A stretch of DNA of 64,000 nt, taken from positions 690,899 through 754,898 of the forward strand of contig VWZW01006255.1 of assembly GCA_013397115.1 (NCBI GenBank). Direction: 5' to 3'. Positions 26,601 through 38,800 of the stretch are shown here, piece by piece (the stretch's first letter is position 1; every line of letters begins with the position of its first letter). This DNA comes from Edolisoma coerulescens (Eukaryota > Chordata > Aves > Passeriformes > Campephagidae). A program made the translations under genes and the position numbers. The notes under the pieces were generated by a model. It was not told where the DNA came from. It worked only from the letters and a program-made list of their open reading frames with translations, and did no database searches.

Positions 26601-28696
26601 TTCTTAAACAACTTCATGTCAAATAGTAAAGTCAGTCTTAAATACTGCATCAAAATCTAATTAGCAGTTCACTTTTAATTTTTTTTTGACAAGATTGTAA
26701 GCCCTATCAATGCCTTTTAGGGCAGAATTCTTTACCACAACATATTTTCATTTTTAATCAAAATAATGACATACTGATCTATTAAAACTTCATATGTGCT
26801 ATTACATTAGAAACACTGATATGCTCTGTAATGTAAGCATGTATCTATCAGTGAAGTCTAGAGCCTGTTTGCACTCAGTCATGTTCAAGTATCTGTTTCT
26901 AATAAATATGTCTGGTTTCAGGAAAAAAAGCAAGGTAATTCTGTGCTTTGTCTAAAGGTATTACCTGTTCTGTAAAGGAAATTAGTTTTGATTGACCTGT
27001 GACTATTTGACTAATTAGTTTGTTCAGGGAGTTTTTTGTGTGAATGTTGTTGTTTGTGCCCTGGTTCCCGCAGTAAAACTGGAATGATCCACTTCTAGCT
27101 TTCTACAGGATCTTGTCTGAGATGATCTGGAAACTAAATCTACTTCCAAATAATTTTCCTGTTTTTCATAATGAAATCAAAGCCTGAGGTCTGCTAGGGG
27201 TATTTTGGATCACAAGTCCAGGCAAATACAGCCTTCATCAGGGGACCAGGCTGCTTTAAGCTCTCAGAATCCCTGCATTCTCTGCTTCTTGAAGCTCCAG
27301 TGTTTATTTCCTCTAATTGCCAATATGGTCTCATTTATACTCTGGTAACATACCCTTGTATTTTTGGCCAACACTTTGCTTACATTATAATTCTTCTCTG
27401 TTTCCAATGTTTAATATGGCTGCTCTAGAGAGCTAATGTCAACTCCTTTCAGAGTTTTATTTTGATAAGTGAAAAACAAGTCAATCTCAGAAAAAAAGAT
27501 GAATGGCATCAGTCTGAGGCTGAGCAATCCAGCATGTCACTGCTGCAGGGAAAGGCAAGAAAAAGAACTTTTATCTTCTGGTAGTAGTGAGCTATTAAGT
27601 TGGTTATCTCATGAAACCTCTCTGTTAAAATTTGAAAAATTCGGGCTTTTTGAGTAACCACTGCAATTTTTCACAACTGTCAGACTTCACCATCTCTCCT
27701 TTGATACATCCAGCTAAGCAGAAGGTGTGGAATGCTTGGAGTTGGATTCTTGTGGTAACAGAAGTCTTAATGCTCTTGCTTTCCTCTTTGGAGTTATTTC
27801 TTCTGCTGGAAGAAGCAGCTCTTGTGCTTCTCTGCTAATTAGTATTTTTAGAGAAAATACACTTGGATTGCTTCTACTTTACAATTGGGTTAAGAATATT
27901 TTAAGCATTACAGGAGCTGGTAACTGGTAGATCATTTCAAGCAGTTTCTTTGTAGTTTATCCTGTAGATCTTAACTTTGTAATATTGTAGGAATTTTTGA
28001 TGAAGGGGATGATCTTTGTGGTAACCTGAAATAGAAATTGCATATAAGTCTTGAGAGGGTTAGAAGTTTATGCCCTGTCAGATACTGCCTTGGTGTAGTG
28101 TTTCTGTGCTTGCAGACAAATGGGTTACTTGCAGTCACCTACTGGGTTATGATGCATAAAAAATTACCAGGAAAATTTCTATTTTTGACTTAAGCTGTAG
28201 TGTGTAGATCTTAGAATTCTGTTTAAAAGGAACCCTAAGGAAATATCTTTTTTCCTAAGTATACTTCAATAACAGGAATAACTTTTCCCAAGATTAAAAT
28301 GAGTATGTGCTTAGAAGGTTTTTCTATACCTTCAGTAAGGTGACATACTTTCCCTATAAACTATTCATAACTAGGTATGTGCTTGGGAGTATAGTAGTAG
28401 TGTGTGAAAGTGCATTGTGCTTAGAAAATGTTGGGATGCTTCTTATGGACACAGTAAACCCTGCTGGAGTTTAGGTAGCTTTATAGTAATTCCAGGTGGG
28501 ACTAAAAGGGCTGGAATGTTTTTGGATAGGACCAGTCTTTAAACTAAAAATTCTAATTAAAACTTTTATTTATAGATTTTATTGCCTTGAAGTCAGCAAG
28601 GTCAGAAGAGTGACTATTTCTGTCTGACTTAGGTTTTCTGGATAATCTTTTCTCATTTCTTTGGTGGCCTGATCTTTTTCTATAACTTTTTTTCAG

Positions 28697-28861
28697 AAAT
28701 ACCGCTATCAGGATGAAGATACACCCCCGCAGGAGCACAGCTCTCCACACATTGCCAATGAGGTGACGGGTCCTGAGCTGGTTCACGTATCAGAGAAGAA
28801 TCTGTCACAGATTGAGAATGTCCATGGATTTGTTTCCCATTCTCATATTTCACCAGTAAAG
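28697..28861 (+). CDS. DLG1: DLG1 internal exon: linker between N-terminal region and PDZ1
   Basis: A 165-bp, 55-codon phase-0 exon with a strong acceptor (polypyrimidine run ending tttttttcag) and a gtaggc donor. It starts KYRYQDEDTPPQEH, passes through GPELVHVSEKNLSQIENVHG and ends FVSHSHISPVK. DLG-family scaffolds carry KYRYQDED directly after their variable N-termini. The DTPPQEH segment and the HGFVSHSHISP end fit DLG1 (SAP97), while DLG2 and DLG4 differ there from memory. DLG1 organises receptors, channels and polarity complexes at synapses and epithelial junctions through PDZ, SH3 and guanylate-kinase-like domains encoded further on. This exon contributes a flexible linker and no catalytic or PDZ residues. 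The phase-0 ends let it join the L27 (beta) or double-cysteine (alpha) leaders upstream. Confidence 0.94.
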
Positions 28862-29649
28862 GTAGGCATTTTTAAAGTTAAAGAGTGAACTGTTTTGGTA
28901 TTCTCTCCAGGAATTTAATTTTGTAGGGCAAAAAAAAAAAACACATGCAAAACACCTCTTTCTGTTTTTTATGGAACTGCTCATTTGTAAAATTTACTTT
29001 GTAGACATTAAAGCATTGACTCAGTTCCACACATTTCTAACTAGACATGCATGGTAGTAAAATGCCCAGAAAACAACTATAGGTAACTTAAGATTTTGGA
29101 TGTAGTTTTGAGGGGCACTGTAGTTCGTGCTGTCAGTTACATTTTGGATTTTTGGTCAGAATCTTGTAGAGTTGGTTCTGAGTTTGTTTCTAGTAGATAT
29201 TTTAATTGAGGATCTATGTGCAATATGTAATAAGCCAAGTGCAATAAATGTCTCTGGAGTTTTTCAGCACGCAGCACCATTATTTTTAAGATTGCTCCAG
29301 TAACTTGAAGACAGATTTAAAGATTAAGATGACAAACTGAGTGTGAGGTTTGGGAGGGGGTTATAACAGGCAGTTTTATTTACTGTGTTAGAAGTTAGAT
29401 GTAGCTCAATTATTTTCTGAATAGCACTGTGTTTTTGTGTCTCAGAATAAATGCTGTTTTCTATAACACCTCTGAGTCTTTATGGCTGGTTTTGAGGACA
29501 AAGTGGAGAAATTATTTGATACTGGGGAATGTTTGGGCTTTAGAGTGATGAGATGGGCTTACATTGTGGCAGGCTTATAGCTTGGTACTTTTAGCATGAA
29601 TTGTTTGTGATAGTGTCCTTTGTAACTGCAAAGAACAAATGCTGTCACA

Positions 29650-30333
29650 TTGAGAGCAGCCCTGGGGAGAAGGACTTGGGGGTGCTGGTGGATGAGAGGC
29701 TGGACATGACCCAACCACGTGCACTCACAGCCCAGAAAGCCAAATGTGTTCTGGGCTGCATCCAAAGCAGAGTGGGCAGCAGGGGAGGGAGGGGATTCTG
29801 CCTCTCTGCGCTGCTCTGGTGAGAGCCCATGTGCAGTGCTGTGCCCAGCTATGGGGTCCCAACATAAGAAGGACATGGACCTGTTGGAACAGGCTCAGAG
29901 GACAGACAAAGGTGACAGAGGGCTGGAGCACCTCTCCTGTGAAGACAGGCTGACAGAGTTGGGGCTGTTCAGCCTGGAGAACAGAAGGCTCCATAGAGAC
30001 CTTGGAGCTCCTTCCAGTACATAAAGGGGCTACAAGAAAGCTGGAGAGGGAACTTTTGCAAGGTCATGTAATGATAGGACAAGATGGGGAGTGACTTTGA
30101 ACTGAAAGAGGGTAGATTTAGATTAGATGTTCATAAGAAATTCTTTCCCATGAGTGATGAGACACTGGCACAGATTGCCCAGAGAAGGGGTAGCTGCCCC
30201 ATCCCTGGAAGTGTTCAAGGGCAGGCTGGATGGGGCTTTGAGCAACCTGGTCTAGTGGAGGGTGTTCAAGCCCATGACAGGGAGTTTGAAACTTGATCTT
30301 TAAGGCCCCTTCCCACTCAGATCATTCTATGAT
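29650..30333 (+). mobile_element. CR1 LINE, 5'-truncated, forward orientation, about 0.7 kb
   Basis: Contains the end of the reverse-transcriptase frame and the 3' UTR. Coding blocks include 'gagaaggacttgggggtgct' and 'gttcagcctggagaacagaa'. The tail blocks are 'cactggcacagattgcccag', 'tccctggaagtgttcaaggg' and a terminal 'cattctatgat'. The frame is broken by stops and indels, so it is a dead copy. Several open frames on both strands between 29.56 and 30.3 kb are by-products of this element. It is the best preserved CR1 in the window and lies in the same direction as DLG1. Confidence 0.93.
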
Positions 30334-32529
30334 ATTTTAAGAAAAAAATGTTTTGAACCTAGTTCTATTTTCATTTTTTTAAATTATGAAGAAAAATTTT
30401 GTTGAATGTATCAGCTCTTTATCATTGACTTGTAAGGATTCTGTAGAAGGACCAGCTGTAGTGTGTGAGTGCATTTAGTAGTTGTTTTCCAGCTCTTCTA
30501 AAATTTTTAAAATGTTTATGATGATATTGAACCAGTTATTTTTACTTATATCTCCATAATGAACTCTCAGCATTTTTCCATAGTTTTCAGCTACACAAGC
30601 TGAATTCTTTCATCCCTAATGAATAACCTTTTTGAAGTGGGCTATATTGCCCTCTGAAGAGCCTTCTGAGAATACTTATGTGACAAAGCTTTCATTTTTG
30701 GGAATGGTTAGGACTTCAAACTTTTCTTGCTTATGACGTTAGACACACAGTAATACACTTTTGTATGTCTAGTTCTTTGAATTTATCAATATTCGGAAAG
30801 TAATGAAACACATTTTATGTACAACCATTAGAAATAAAAAAAAAATCCTCTTCCTCTGGGGACTTAGGGTCAACTCTGTTTATTCACAAGCTTTTTCTAA
30901 TTCCTAGAGCAGTTAGTCTTGCCTTTAGAAAACATAAAGGGATCAAAAAGGCAAAGAGGGAAGCTGTAAAACTGTCTGGAAGAAAAAAAACTTTACAAAA
31001 TAGAATTAAGCAGAATTAAGGATTAAGTATAGTTACAAAATATGATGAGACCTTTTCAAAATACTATGCGTCTTAGGTCTCTGAGGAGGATTGCTATTCT
31101 TCTCAAATTGGTAAATGCTGGAAAATCACCACTCAGTAGGGAAGAATGTGCGTAAGGGAAATATCACTGAGTTTGTATTACCATTTTTAGCAAGTATCTG
31201 ATTATTTTCAGGTAACTCTCCTGTATTAATTTCAAAGCAATGTATGGTAAATTGAAATTGTTCAAAGCTTTGTTCCTCTGAAAACTGGGGTGGGTGCTCC
31301 AGGTTTCAGTTGTTTACCAGTGTTTTGTGTAATTTTGAATTCTGATGCTAATTGAATGCTGGCTTGCTTTTCTCCTGAAGAAAAAACCCAAGGTTGCTAT
31401 TCTGTTATTAGGATAGCTGGTCTGCTCTGCTTTTGGCCTGATGATCTGCAAGGTGTTCATAGTTTTGGCACAGCTCATGCTGAAGATCAATTTAGCAACA
31501 ACAGCTCTGATTTAAGAGTGCTTTGTGTGATTTATTTGGTAGGTTGGCTTCGTGCACTGTGCAAGGAGCAGGTTTTGGCTGATACACAAGATCTCGATCA
31601 GCTTTCCTCAATAGCTCATTGCTTAAGGAAACTAAATGTAATAGAGAATGATGTGTTTATTATGTGAATGAAATAATAAGAGGAGTTTGGTTTTTGTCTT
31701 AAATGTAAATGTTAAATGCACTTAAAATTTCAAGTACAGAGTTAGTAGTTTGAAGAAGTCAGTGGTTTTATGATTGTATGTTGCTTTTTAAGCTATGCTG
31801 CCCATGGCAGTAGAATTGGATTTTGAGGTATACCTTCTATTACAGCAAGCTCTCTGCAGTATGGAGCAATAGTATGGAAGAACAGAAGGGAGGAGAGAGA
31901 TGCCTGGTTCTGACTAGTTTGTATTTTGTTCTTGAGAGGAGCTTTCAAATACTCTAGGACTTAAAACAGCTTTTATAACTTACTTGGACAGGTGGATGCT
32001 ATTTCAAAGAGCAGTTTTCAATGACTAAAAATACAAATGTGTATCTCGAATTTTTAGATTATGAGTATGTGATTGCTATTTATCAAATGTTAAGTACTGT
32101 AGTAAGTGAAGGTAGTTTATCTTCTTGACAGGAGAATGGGCTACCTGAGATTCAGGTTGGGTTAAAATATTGCATGTTTGCAATAAGCATGAAATAAGAG
32201 ATACTAGCTGTGCTGATATGAAGTTTAAGTAAGACTTACAGGTTTGGTCTTGTTGGAGTGGAGCTTTGTCAGTTTAAGAAGAAATGTTTACTTCCTGTGT
32301 CTCAAGTAACAAAGAAGTGGCCCAGGAGATTTTGTGTCCTCTGGTCTCTAGTACTGTGTGAAATGGAATGCTAATGCTGTAAAACAGCTTTCTAAAAAGT
32401 ATTTAATGCTATAGAATCATGAAGAGAGTGAAAATGGTCAAGCTTCAAATCCTTCACAAATATTCTGTCCCAAAGGTTTTGAAGAATATTTTAAGGTAGG
32501 TAGGTAGCTAGTACCAGGATTTCCAAATT

Positions 32530-32710
32530 CCACCTGGAAAGGTGTGGTTCCAATGCGAGGTTCCGAGAGTTCTGAGATGATCCGCTCTGCAGATTGGCCA
32601 CGAGATGGCGATGCTACAGCAGGGATTGCTTCAACGTAACACTGAATTTAGCGCCGTAGCACAGGGAGATCCCAGCCCCTTCGGAGTGACGGGTTTGGAG
32701 TTAAAATTTG
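32530..32710. promoter_or_regulatory. CpG-bearing intronic segment with a CTCF-like site
   Basis: A short stretch with many more CpG steps than its surroundings. At 32598-32610 it reads CCACGAGATGGCG, close to the core of the CTCF consensus (CCASYAGRKGGCR) with one mismatch at the Y position. A regulatory or insulator role is inference from the motif alone. Confidence 0.35.
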
Positions 32711-35359
32711 ATTTATTTAAGAGCTCCAATCAACTGAAATCTGTTTTTAAACTGTGGAGTGGAAGGTGAAGTTTTCTATCAAGGAAAAAGGCTTTGAATA
32801 ACAGATTATTACAAGGCTATAAAATAGTGGGTCACGGTGCAATAAAACAACAAAAACATAACAACAAAACAATATCCGTAATCTTTATTTAGAGCAACCT
32901 GTGCATGACAGATTATTTATCATACATATATGATGTAGCATGGCAATTCAGTGTAGAACCTGCTTGGGGCTTCCATACATTTCTGTACTATGTTTGTGTG
33001 TTGTGTGTTGGTATTTGGGACTATTATTCCACTGTTAAGACAGAAGCTCTAAAGGAAAAATGTAATAATTTTTAAGCTACTAAACATATCTTGTACTGGA
33101 AAAATATACCATGGTTAGTATGATAAATCTTTATCTTGCTCTGAAATAAATTCTTAATATTGCAATATTCAATGCATTTCCATTATATCCGTAATTCCCA
33201 TTTGAAATTTGCACAAGTTCTTAAAAACTTCTCAAAGTATTTGATAAGTTTATAAATGATATTATCATGTGGCTGCATGTGGTAACAAGAAGCTAAACTT
33301 ACTGATTGAGAAAAGGCTCTGCAGTTCTCCTTTCTTTAATCAAATCTTTTTCAGTGATGTATCTCTGGAGGTTTTCACCATAGCATCAATCTTCAAAGGG
33401 TGTGAGGAAAATGCCTGCACTCATTTTGTTCCTTACACGTGCCACAGAAATGGGCAGCTGAACAGAAATGTTTTAGTTGGAACATTGTACTGGCTTTATT
33501 AGTCTAGTAAGGGGCCTAAAATTGCTTATTCATGCTATACATGGAAATGTTAATTATTGACTGAATGGTGCATCTGTAAGGAGCTAAAGACATTCTACTG
33601 GTTGAATATTTAGTATCTCTAGAACAGCTTTGTGCAATCATCAGTGGCGTAGCAGCACACTCTAGGAATTATGAGAAGTAGGTTGGGGTTGGTGGGGAAG
33701 TCTTTAACCTGTAGTTCCATAATCATGGACTCATGTCCATATTTCATGAAACACAGTTGGCCACTTTCCTGTCCTCACATGTTCACAGGAATGGTCCTCC
33801 CTGTTCGAGGGGTGCTGGGGACAGACAGTGCTGAGCAGGTCAGGCAGTGCAGGGATTGCCTTCCCTTTGCTGGCTGCCTGTTTGATCTCCTGCTCAGACC
33901 TGTCATTCTGGCTGGGGCTGTTGTATTCTGCTAGAGCACTTGTGCTTCAGGTGATGCAGTGAAAATCCCCACTTCCCTTTACCAAAGGGAATACGTGGAT
34001 TAATGTTGTTTGCCCGTTTAAAGCAATTGGAGGACTCTTGTGGTTATATAAACTTACCTCAGTGAATAAAACTATGACTTCATAATATTATGACATTGAA
34101 TGCAAATGAGTTACTGTTTTCCTGTCTCTGAACAATGAAATGCTTCAAACTGAGGTGAAATACTGTTCCCTTTTGAATAAAAGATGGAAATTTTACTCCC
34201 GAATTTTAACTAAAGGAATCTTTTTGCCTAAGTGAAGCACCCAGTGAATACCTTTGAAGCAGTAGCTGCGCCCAGTGTCAGTGCTTTATCTCTGCTTACC
34301 CCTTGCAGTGTCAGATCTGGGAGAAAATATTCAGGCTCAGTTTGCATTAGAGTGCAAGTAGTCTTTTATTAGAATAAAAGCAGTAAGACAGAGTTTGCCT
34401 TCTTTGGCTCTGTGAACCTCTGTTGGAGCTTGTGGTGGTGTATTGCGCAGGGAAGGATAACTCTACACCTACACTGTTCACTGCTGAGAGGCAGTAGGTT
34501 AGTTGGGCATTTTGTTTGACCTAGTGCTATGAGTGCCTGTAGGGTGAGAAGTATGTCCTTCAGCCTTTCCTCTCCTCTTGCTTAGAAGCAGCAGCTTGTG
34601 TTTTTGTGCCCCATATCCCATACTTCGTGAAGTGGACACATAGTTTCAAAAAAATGTCTAATAGTCTGTCAATTGCACCCAAACCTTTGCCAAGACAGGC
34701 TTTGTAATCCTAGCACAGCAGTCCTGCTGACTACATGCACTGTAGTTTTACTCTGTGAAATAAATATCTTGTGCCCACTCAGTGTATGCCTGCTTTTTTT
34801 CGCATGTTTAGTCATCTTTGGAAAAGTATTTCCAGGACCTAATGGCATTTAAGCGTAATGGTTTTAAATTAACCCTGATTTGGACCTGCTTATCTATTAG
34901 TGCTGCAGTGCTGTGTAACAGCCTACTTATCCTGACTGTGGTGTCACAGGAATGAGATATGGCAAGGTGGTACTTGTTCTTAAAATAGCTTCCAGAAGGG
35001 AGAGGAGAAATTGGAACTTGCTCTCATTCTGTACTGGCAAAACATGGTGAAACTGTTCTAAAGAGCAGAATCAATGAGCATGTGGAGAAATTAGAGATGA
35101 GAAAGCAATGAATGCATTGCAAAGAGAATTTCTGCTGCACAAATCCCTTAAAGCATGTGCTTAAAGATCATCTTGTTGATGTAGGTTTCTAGGTTTTCTT
35201 AGATGCACACAATAGATGCACTCAAAAAAGATTATGGAGAAACTTAAGCTGTCATGAAATAAGGAAAAAAAAAATTTAGGATTTAGTTGTTAAAAAAACC
35301 CAAGCAAACATAAATGCCCCACCAAAACCTAACCAACAACAAAAGGAAAGTAAAGGTTA

Positions 35360-35850
35360 AGGAAGAAGATTGGTAATCATGGATGGACGTTACCAGAAGG
35401 ATCTCGGAAGAACTTGTGTTCTCATTGCATCATCTCAGAGGAATAAGAGCTCAGGGTTATAACAGATTAATGGAATAATCATCTCAGTACTCAATTTACA
35501 GTCAAAAAGGCAAATGGAATACAAGGAATAATCGGAGACGCAAATGGGAATAAAACTGCATTATCTTATCACTCTAGAAATCTGCACCATTCATTATCTT
35601 GATTAAGAAGGCAAATTTAGATACTCAAAGAAAGAAGAACAACAAGAATGGTCAGAGACAGAGGACAGCTGCTGTGGAATGAAGAATGAACTAGTTTGAC
35701 CCCTCAGTTTGGGAAAGAGTTGACTCAGGAGATACCAATGAAACTACAGTCAGTAGTGCTGAGTCTCTAAAATTATGAAAATGACTAGGGAATGGTTATT
35801 TCAGAAATTAAAATTTGTACTCAGAACTATAGATTAGCAGGTGACAGTTG
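35360..35850 (+). mobile_element. Ancient CR1/L3-like LINE fragment, forward orientation
   Basis: A very degraded but ordered match to the old CR1 type shared by turtles, crocodilians and birds: 'cagtcaaaaaggcaaatgga', then 'ggaataatcggagacg', 'acaacaagaatggtcagag' and 'ctctaaaattatgaaaatg'. The spacing follows the reverse-transcriptase end and 3' region. No open frame survives. It is much older than the CR1 at 29.65 kb. Confidence 0.6.
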
Positions 35851-38800
35851 TTTTATAGCCCGTAAACACAGCGATCTACAGTCAGCCTCTGACTTTGAAT
35901 TAATCTTTCAGCTGCTGATAGCCTTTTGGTTTCTGGCTATACCAATCAAGGTATTACAGCATGTGTTGCTTGTCTACTCTGCCCTGTTTCTTCAACTGCA
36001 AACAAGCACCTTTATTTAACTGCTTCCCATTAATCTGTATGGAAATAGCTGTTATAGAAATGTGCATATTCACACATCCTTCCTTCAATGCCAACAATCT
36101 CCTTTCCATGTGAAATCTTCCAAATCTTCTGCTGATAATCTTAATAGGTTCCCTTCTTTTTATCTCCTGGTATCTCTTCCCTCCAATCTTCTCTGTTCTC
36201 TCAAGTGCTTCCCCAGAAGTCTTTTAGAGCTTGTGGAGCTGCTGTTCAAACAGCCTTCTCTGTAAATTGGGAGAGTTTTTCTGCTCTCAGAAAGGGTAAT
36301 GGTCTTTATGATTTGAACGGTGCAGGTTCAAGGTTAGCCAACAGTCAAAGTAATTTTAACTTCCCCTTTGCCCCAGTAGATTTTCTTGTCCTGCTCCAGT
36401 CTGAGCAGGGAGGTGAGGTTATCCTGAAAGTAAAGATACTGTTTCCATTTAGAAATCAAAGATCAGTTGCCATGTAATTTACAAGATGGGTTGTGATTGT
36501 GAGAAGGTTGCAATCTGTTACTTTTTTCTAAATTGAGAACTTTGTAAAGCCTTGCCATCTTCAGCAGAAAGGCAGTGCTTCTGGTGTTAGGAATATACCT
36601 AGAATACTGGGAATTATAAAAAAACCAACTTGAATGTACCCTCAGACATACTTATTTTCAGACTAGTATTGTACTTTTGTTGTCACACTTGAGAGGAGCT
36701 GTTATGCAGTCTTTAATTAAAATGCATTGCCCAGGTTCTTGGTAGGTTACTGCTTTTAAACTTCCTGTAATTGAAGAATGTGGAAATATGTGCAAAGGTG
36801 GCAGTTTGTGTTTTATAGTAAGAAGCAGTTGACCAAATCTGCCCAGTTCTCCATATGGATCTGCTCAATAAATTCTTGTCAACAGAGACAAGAAAGAAAA
36901 ACTGTAACAGATGGACTGTGGATTAATCCAAACATTAGAACAACCTAAGATACAGTAATCAACATCAAGCTGTCCTAGTAACGGGTTGCACTGTTTTCAC
37001 CCCAGATTTTCCCCGAGCTCTTGGTGCAGTTGGGTTCATTCTGATGACTGAAGCAAGCCTTGGGAGACTTGCATTAAACACAAGATGTTTTTATCAGTCT
37101 GGCGTGCCAAAAAGATGGGCAGGAGGTTCATGAGCAGGGTGCGGAAGACCAGGCAGTTCAATCTGCCCAGATTGGTAGGTTGTCTGAGGTGTATTGTGAG
37201 TAATAAGGTAATGATCTTTTATATTAAATATTTATACTAAAATAGATCATTATAGTATAATTGTGCTGAGATGTTTACTTATAAGTTAGTTTCAGCAGTA
37301 AGATATGTACTTTTTATTGATTATGTGAATGACACTTGGTCAAGAACTGTCCTTCAGTCCTATCTGAACTAAAAGTTAAGATAGACTTTCTAGCATCTCT
37401 TAGCAAAAAGGGTTAACAATTTTTTTGTTCTCCACAGTATTTGAGTCCTGAACTCCTGGGCTTTGGCTTAGAATATTGCATATACTTGTTAATGAGACTT
37501 AGATGTGTTATGCCAGTAAAAGTTTACTAAATCTAGAGTTTTGAAAATAATGTAAGAAATAAACTTAGTTTGTATTTGTGTTTTCAGTATTATTTTTGTT
37601 CCCATGCCTGAAGAGTTTAAGTTGCATAGTCTTAAGTTTGAGTATCTAAGTTCTGCACATTTCTTTTGTCTGTGTTTTTTTGGTCAAAACCTAAGCGATA
37701 TTGAAAATATAATAAGTCCCTGTCATTGTTTTAGGTGATTCTTGAATTTTCTCTATTAAGTCAATCAGGTTTTTTTCCTTCAGGGTCTGTGCTTACTTTA
37801 GCCAATACTCTGTTTAGCAGAATGGTAGTAAAACTAATAAAAGACACTTTTCAAATGCTTCAGGGGGACTGTTGGTTTTTGTTTAGAAAGGGTAATTGAG
37901 ATATAACTGCTGCTTCTGTTCACAAGCAATTTTTGTTGCTGTGCCTTTTTAATTTTTAGGTGTGCATTCTACTTGTAAAGCTATGCCCAGGAAACCTTTA
38001 TCTGAGAGATTAAAATACAGCATTATGTTATGTTTTTACTTGTCTCAGCGAGCTGATAATACCAATTTGCTTGGATACAAAGTCAGAGGAATTCTAGTCC
38101 ATGTATTTGATGTTGATTTTTGCATTTAGTAACCACTGTGATTACTGTATCTTGTTAATTGGCCACAGAAGAAATAATGTTACTCTGCAGCCACTACAAA
38201 TGCAGATGAATCTTGCAGTAAATTTCTTAACCTGTAGACAGATATGTGTACTGATGTAGAAATCTTAATTATGGGCTGTTTTGTTTTGGGGCAGAAATCT
38301 CTTCAAATCTGCAAATTCTCAATTCTTGCCTAACCGTAAATAGTGCTTTTTGTTTTGTTTTAGTGTGTGATGGTTTTTGTTTGCTTTGTTTTTAATTTTA
38401 TCCCCATCAGTTCAATATCCAGAATATGAAAAAGGGGTGGTGAAAGCTCTCCACTCCTTTTAGGACTTCCTGCAGTTTCCTGGTGAGTCTCCCTGTTCTG
38501 CCTCCTGACTCGGGAGGCAATCATTCACAGATGCAATTCCAGCTGTGACATCTGTGTTGCTGATTTTCCTTTCTCTGGATATTGCCTTTTCCATGCAAGT
38601 AGAACTTTTTCCAGTTTCTACCTGTAGATGACCCTCTGTTGAAATGCTCTTTGACTGAAACAAACCCTTGTTTTTACTGCCTCCCACTGTTTTTTCAACT
38701 GTACAAGTGACCATTCTTCTAATCTGGACTCCTTTGTGTTATCCTGATTTTGTGCCACCTCTAGAGCTGTGCCTTACCATTTTCTTGAGGTTGCTTTGTA

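Larger units (their letters stand above)
21660..28696 (+). other. DLG1: Intron between the double-cysteine exon and the shared 28.7-kb exon
   Basis: About 7 kb bounded by the gtgggt donor at 21660 and the ttttttcag acceptor at 28696. It contains a TA/TG simple repeat near 22.45 kb, a small CpG-rich block at 23.0 kb and a CR1 fragment at 26.5 kb. No further coding exon was recognised. The stretch 25.7-26.4 kb is somewhat richer in G and C, but I could not assign it to anything. Confidence 0.65.

Noticed and set aside
1..28696. Search for the L27-domain exons of DLG1
   Set aside because: None of the characteristic L27 code was found on the + strand, so these exons are presumed to lie upstream of the window.
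29559..30024. Several overlapping open frames on both strands
   Set aside because: They are by-products of the GC-richer CR1 LINE at 29650-30333 and not host genes.
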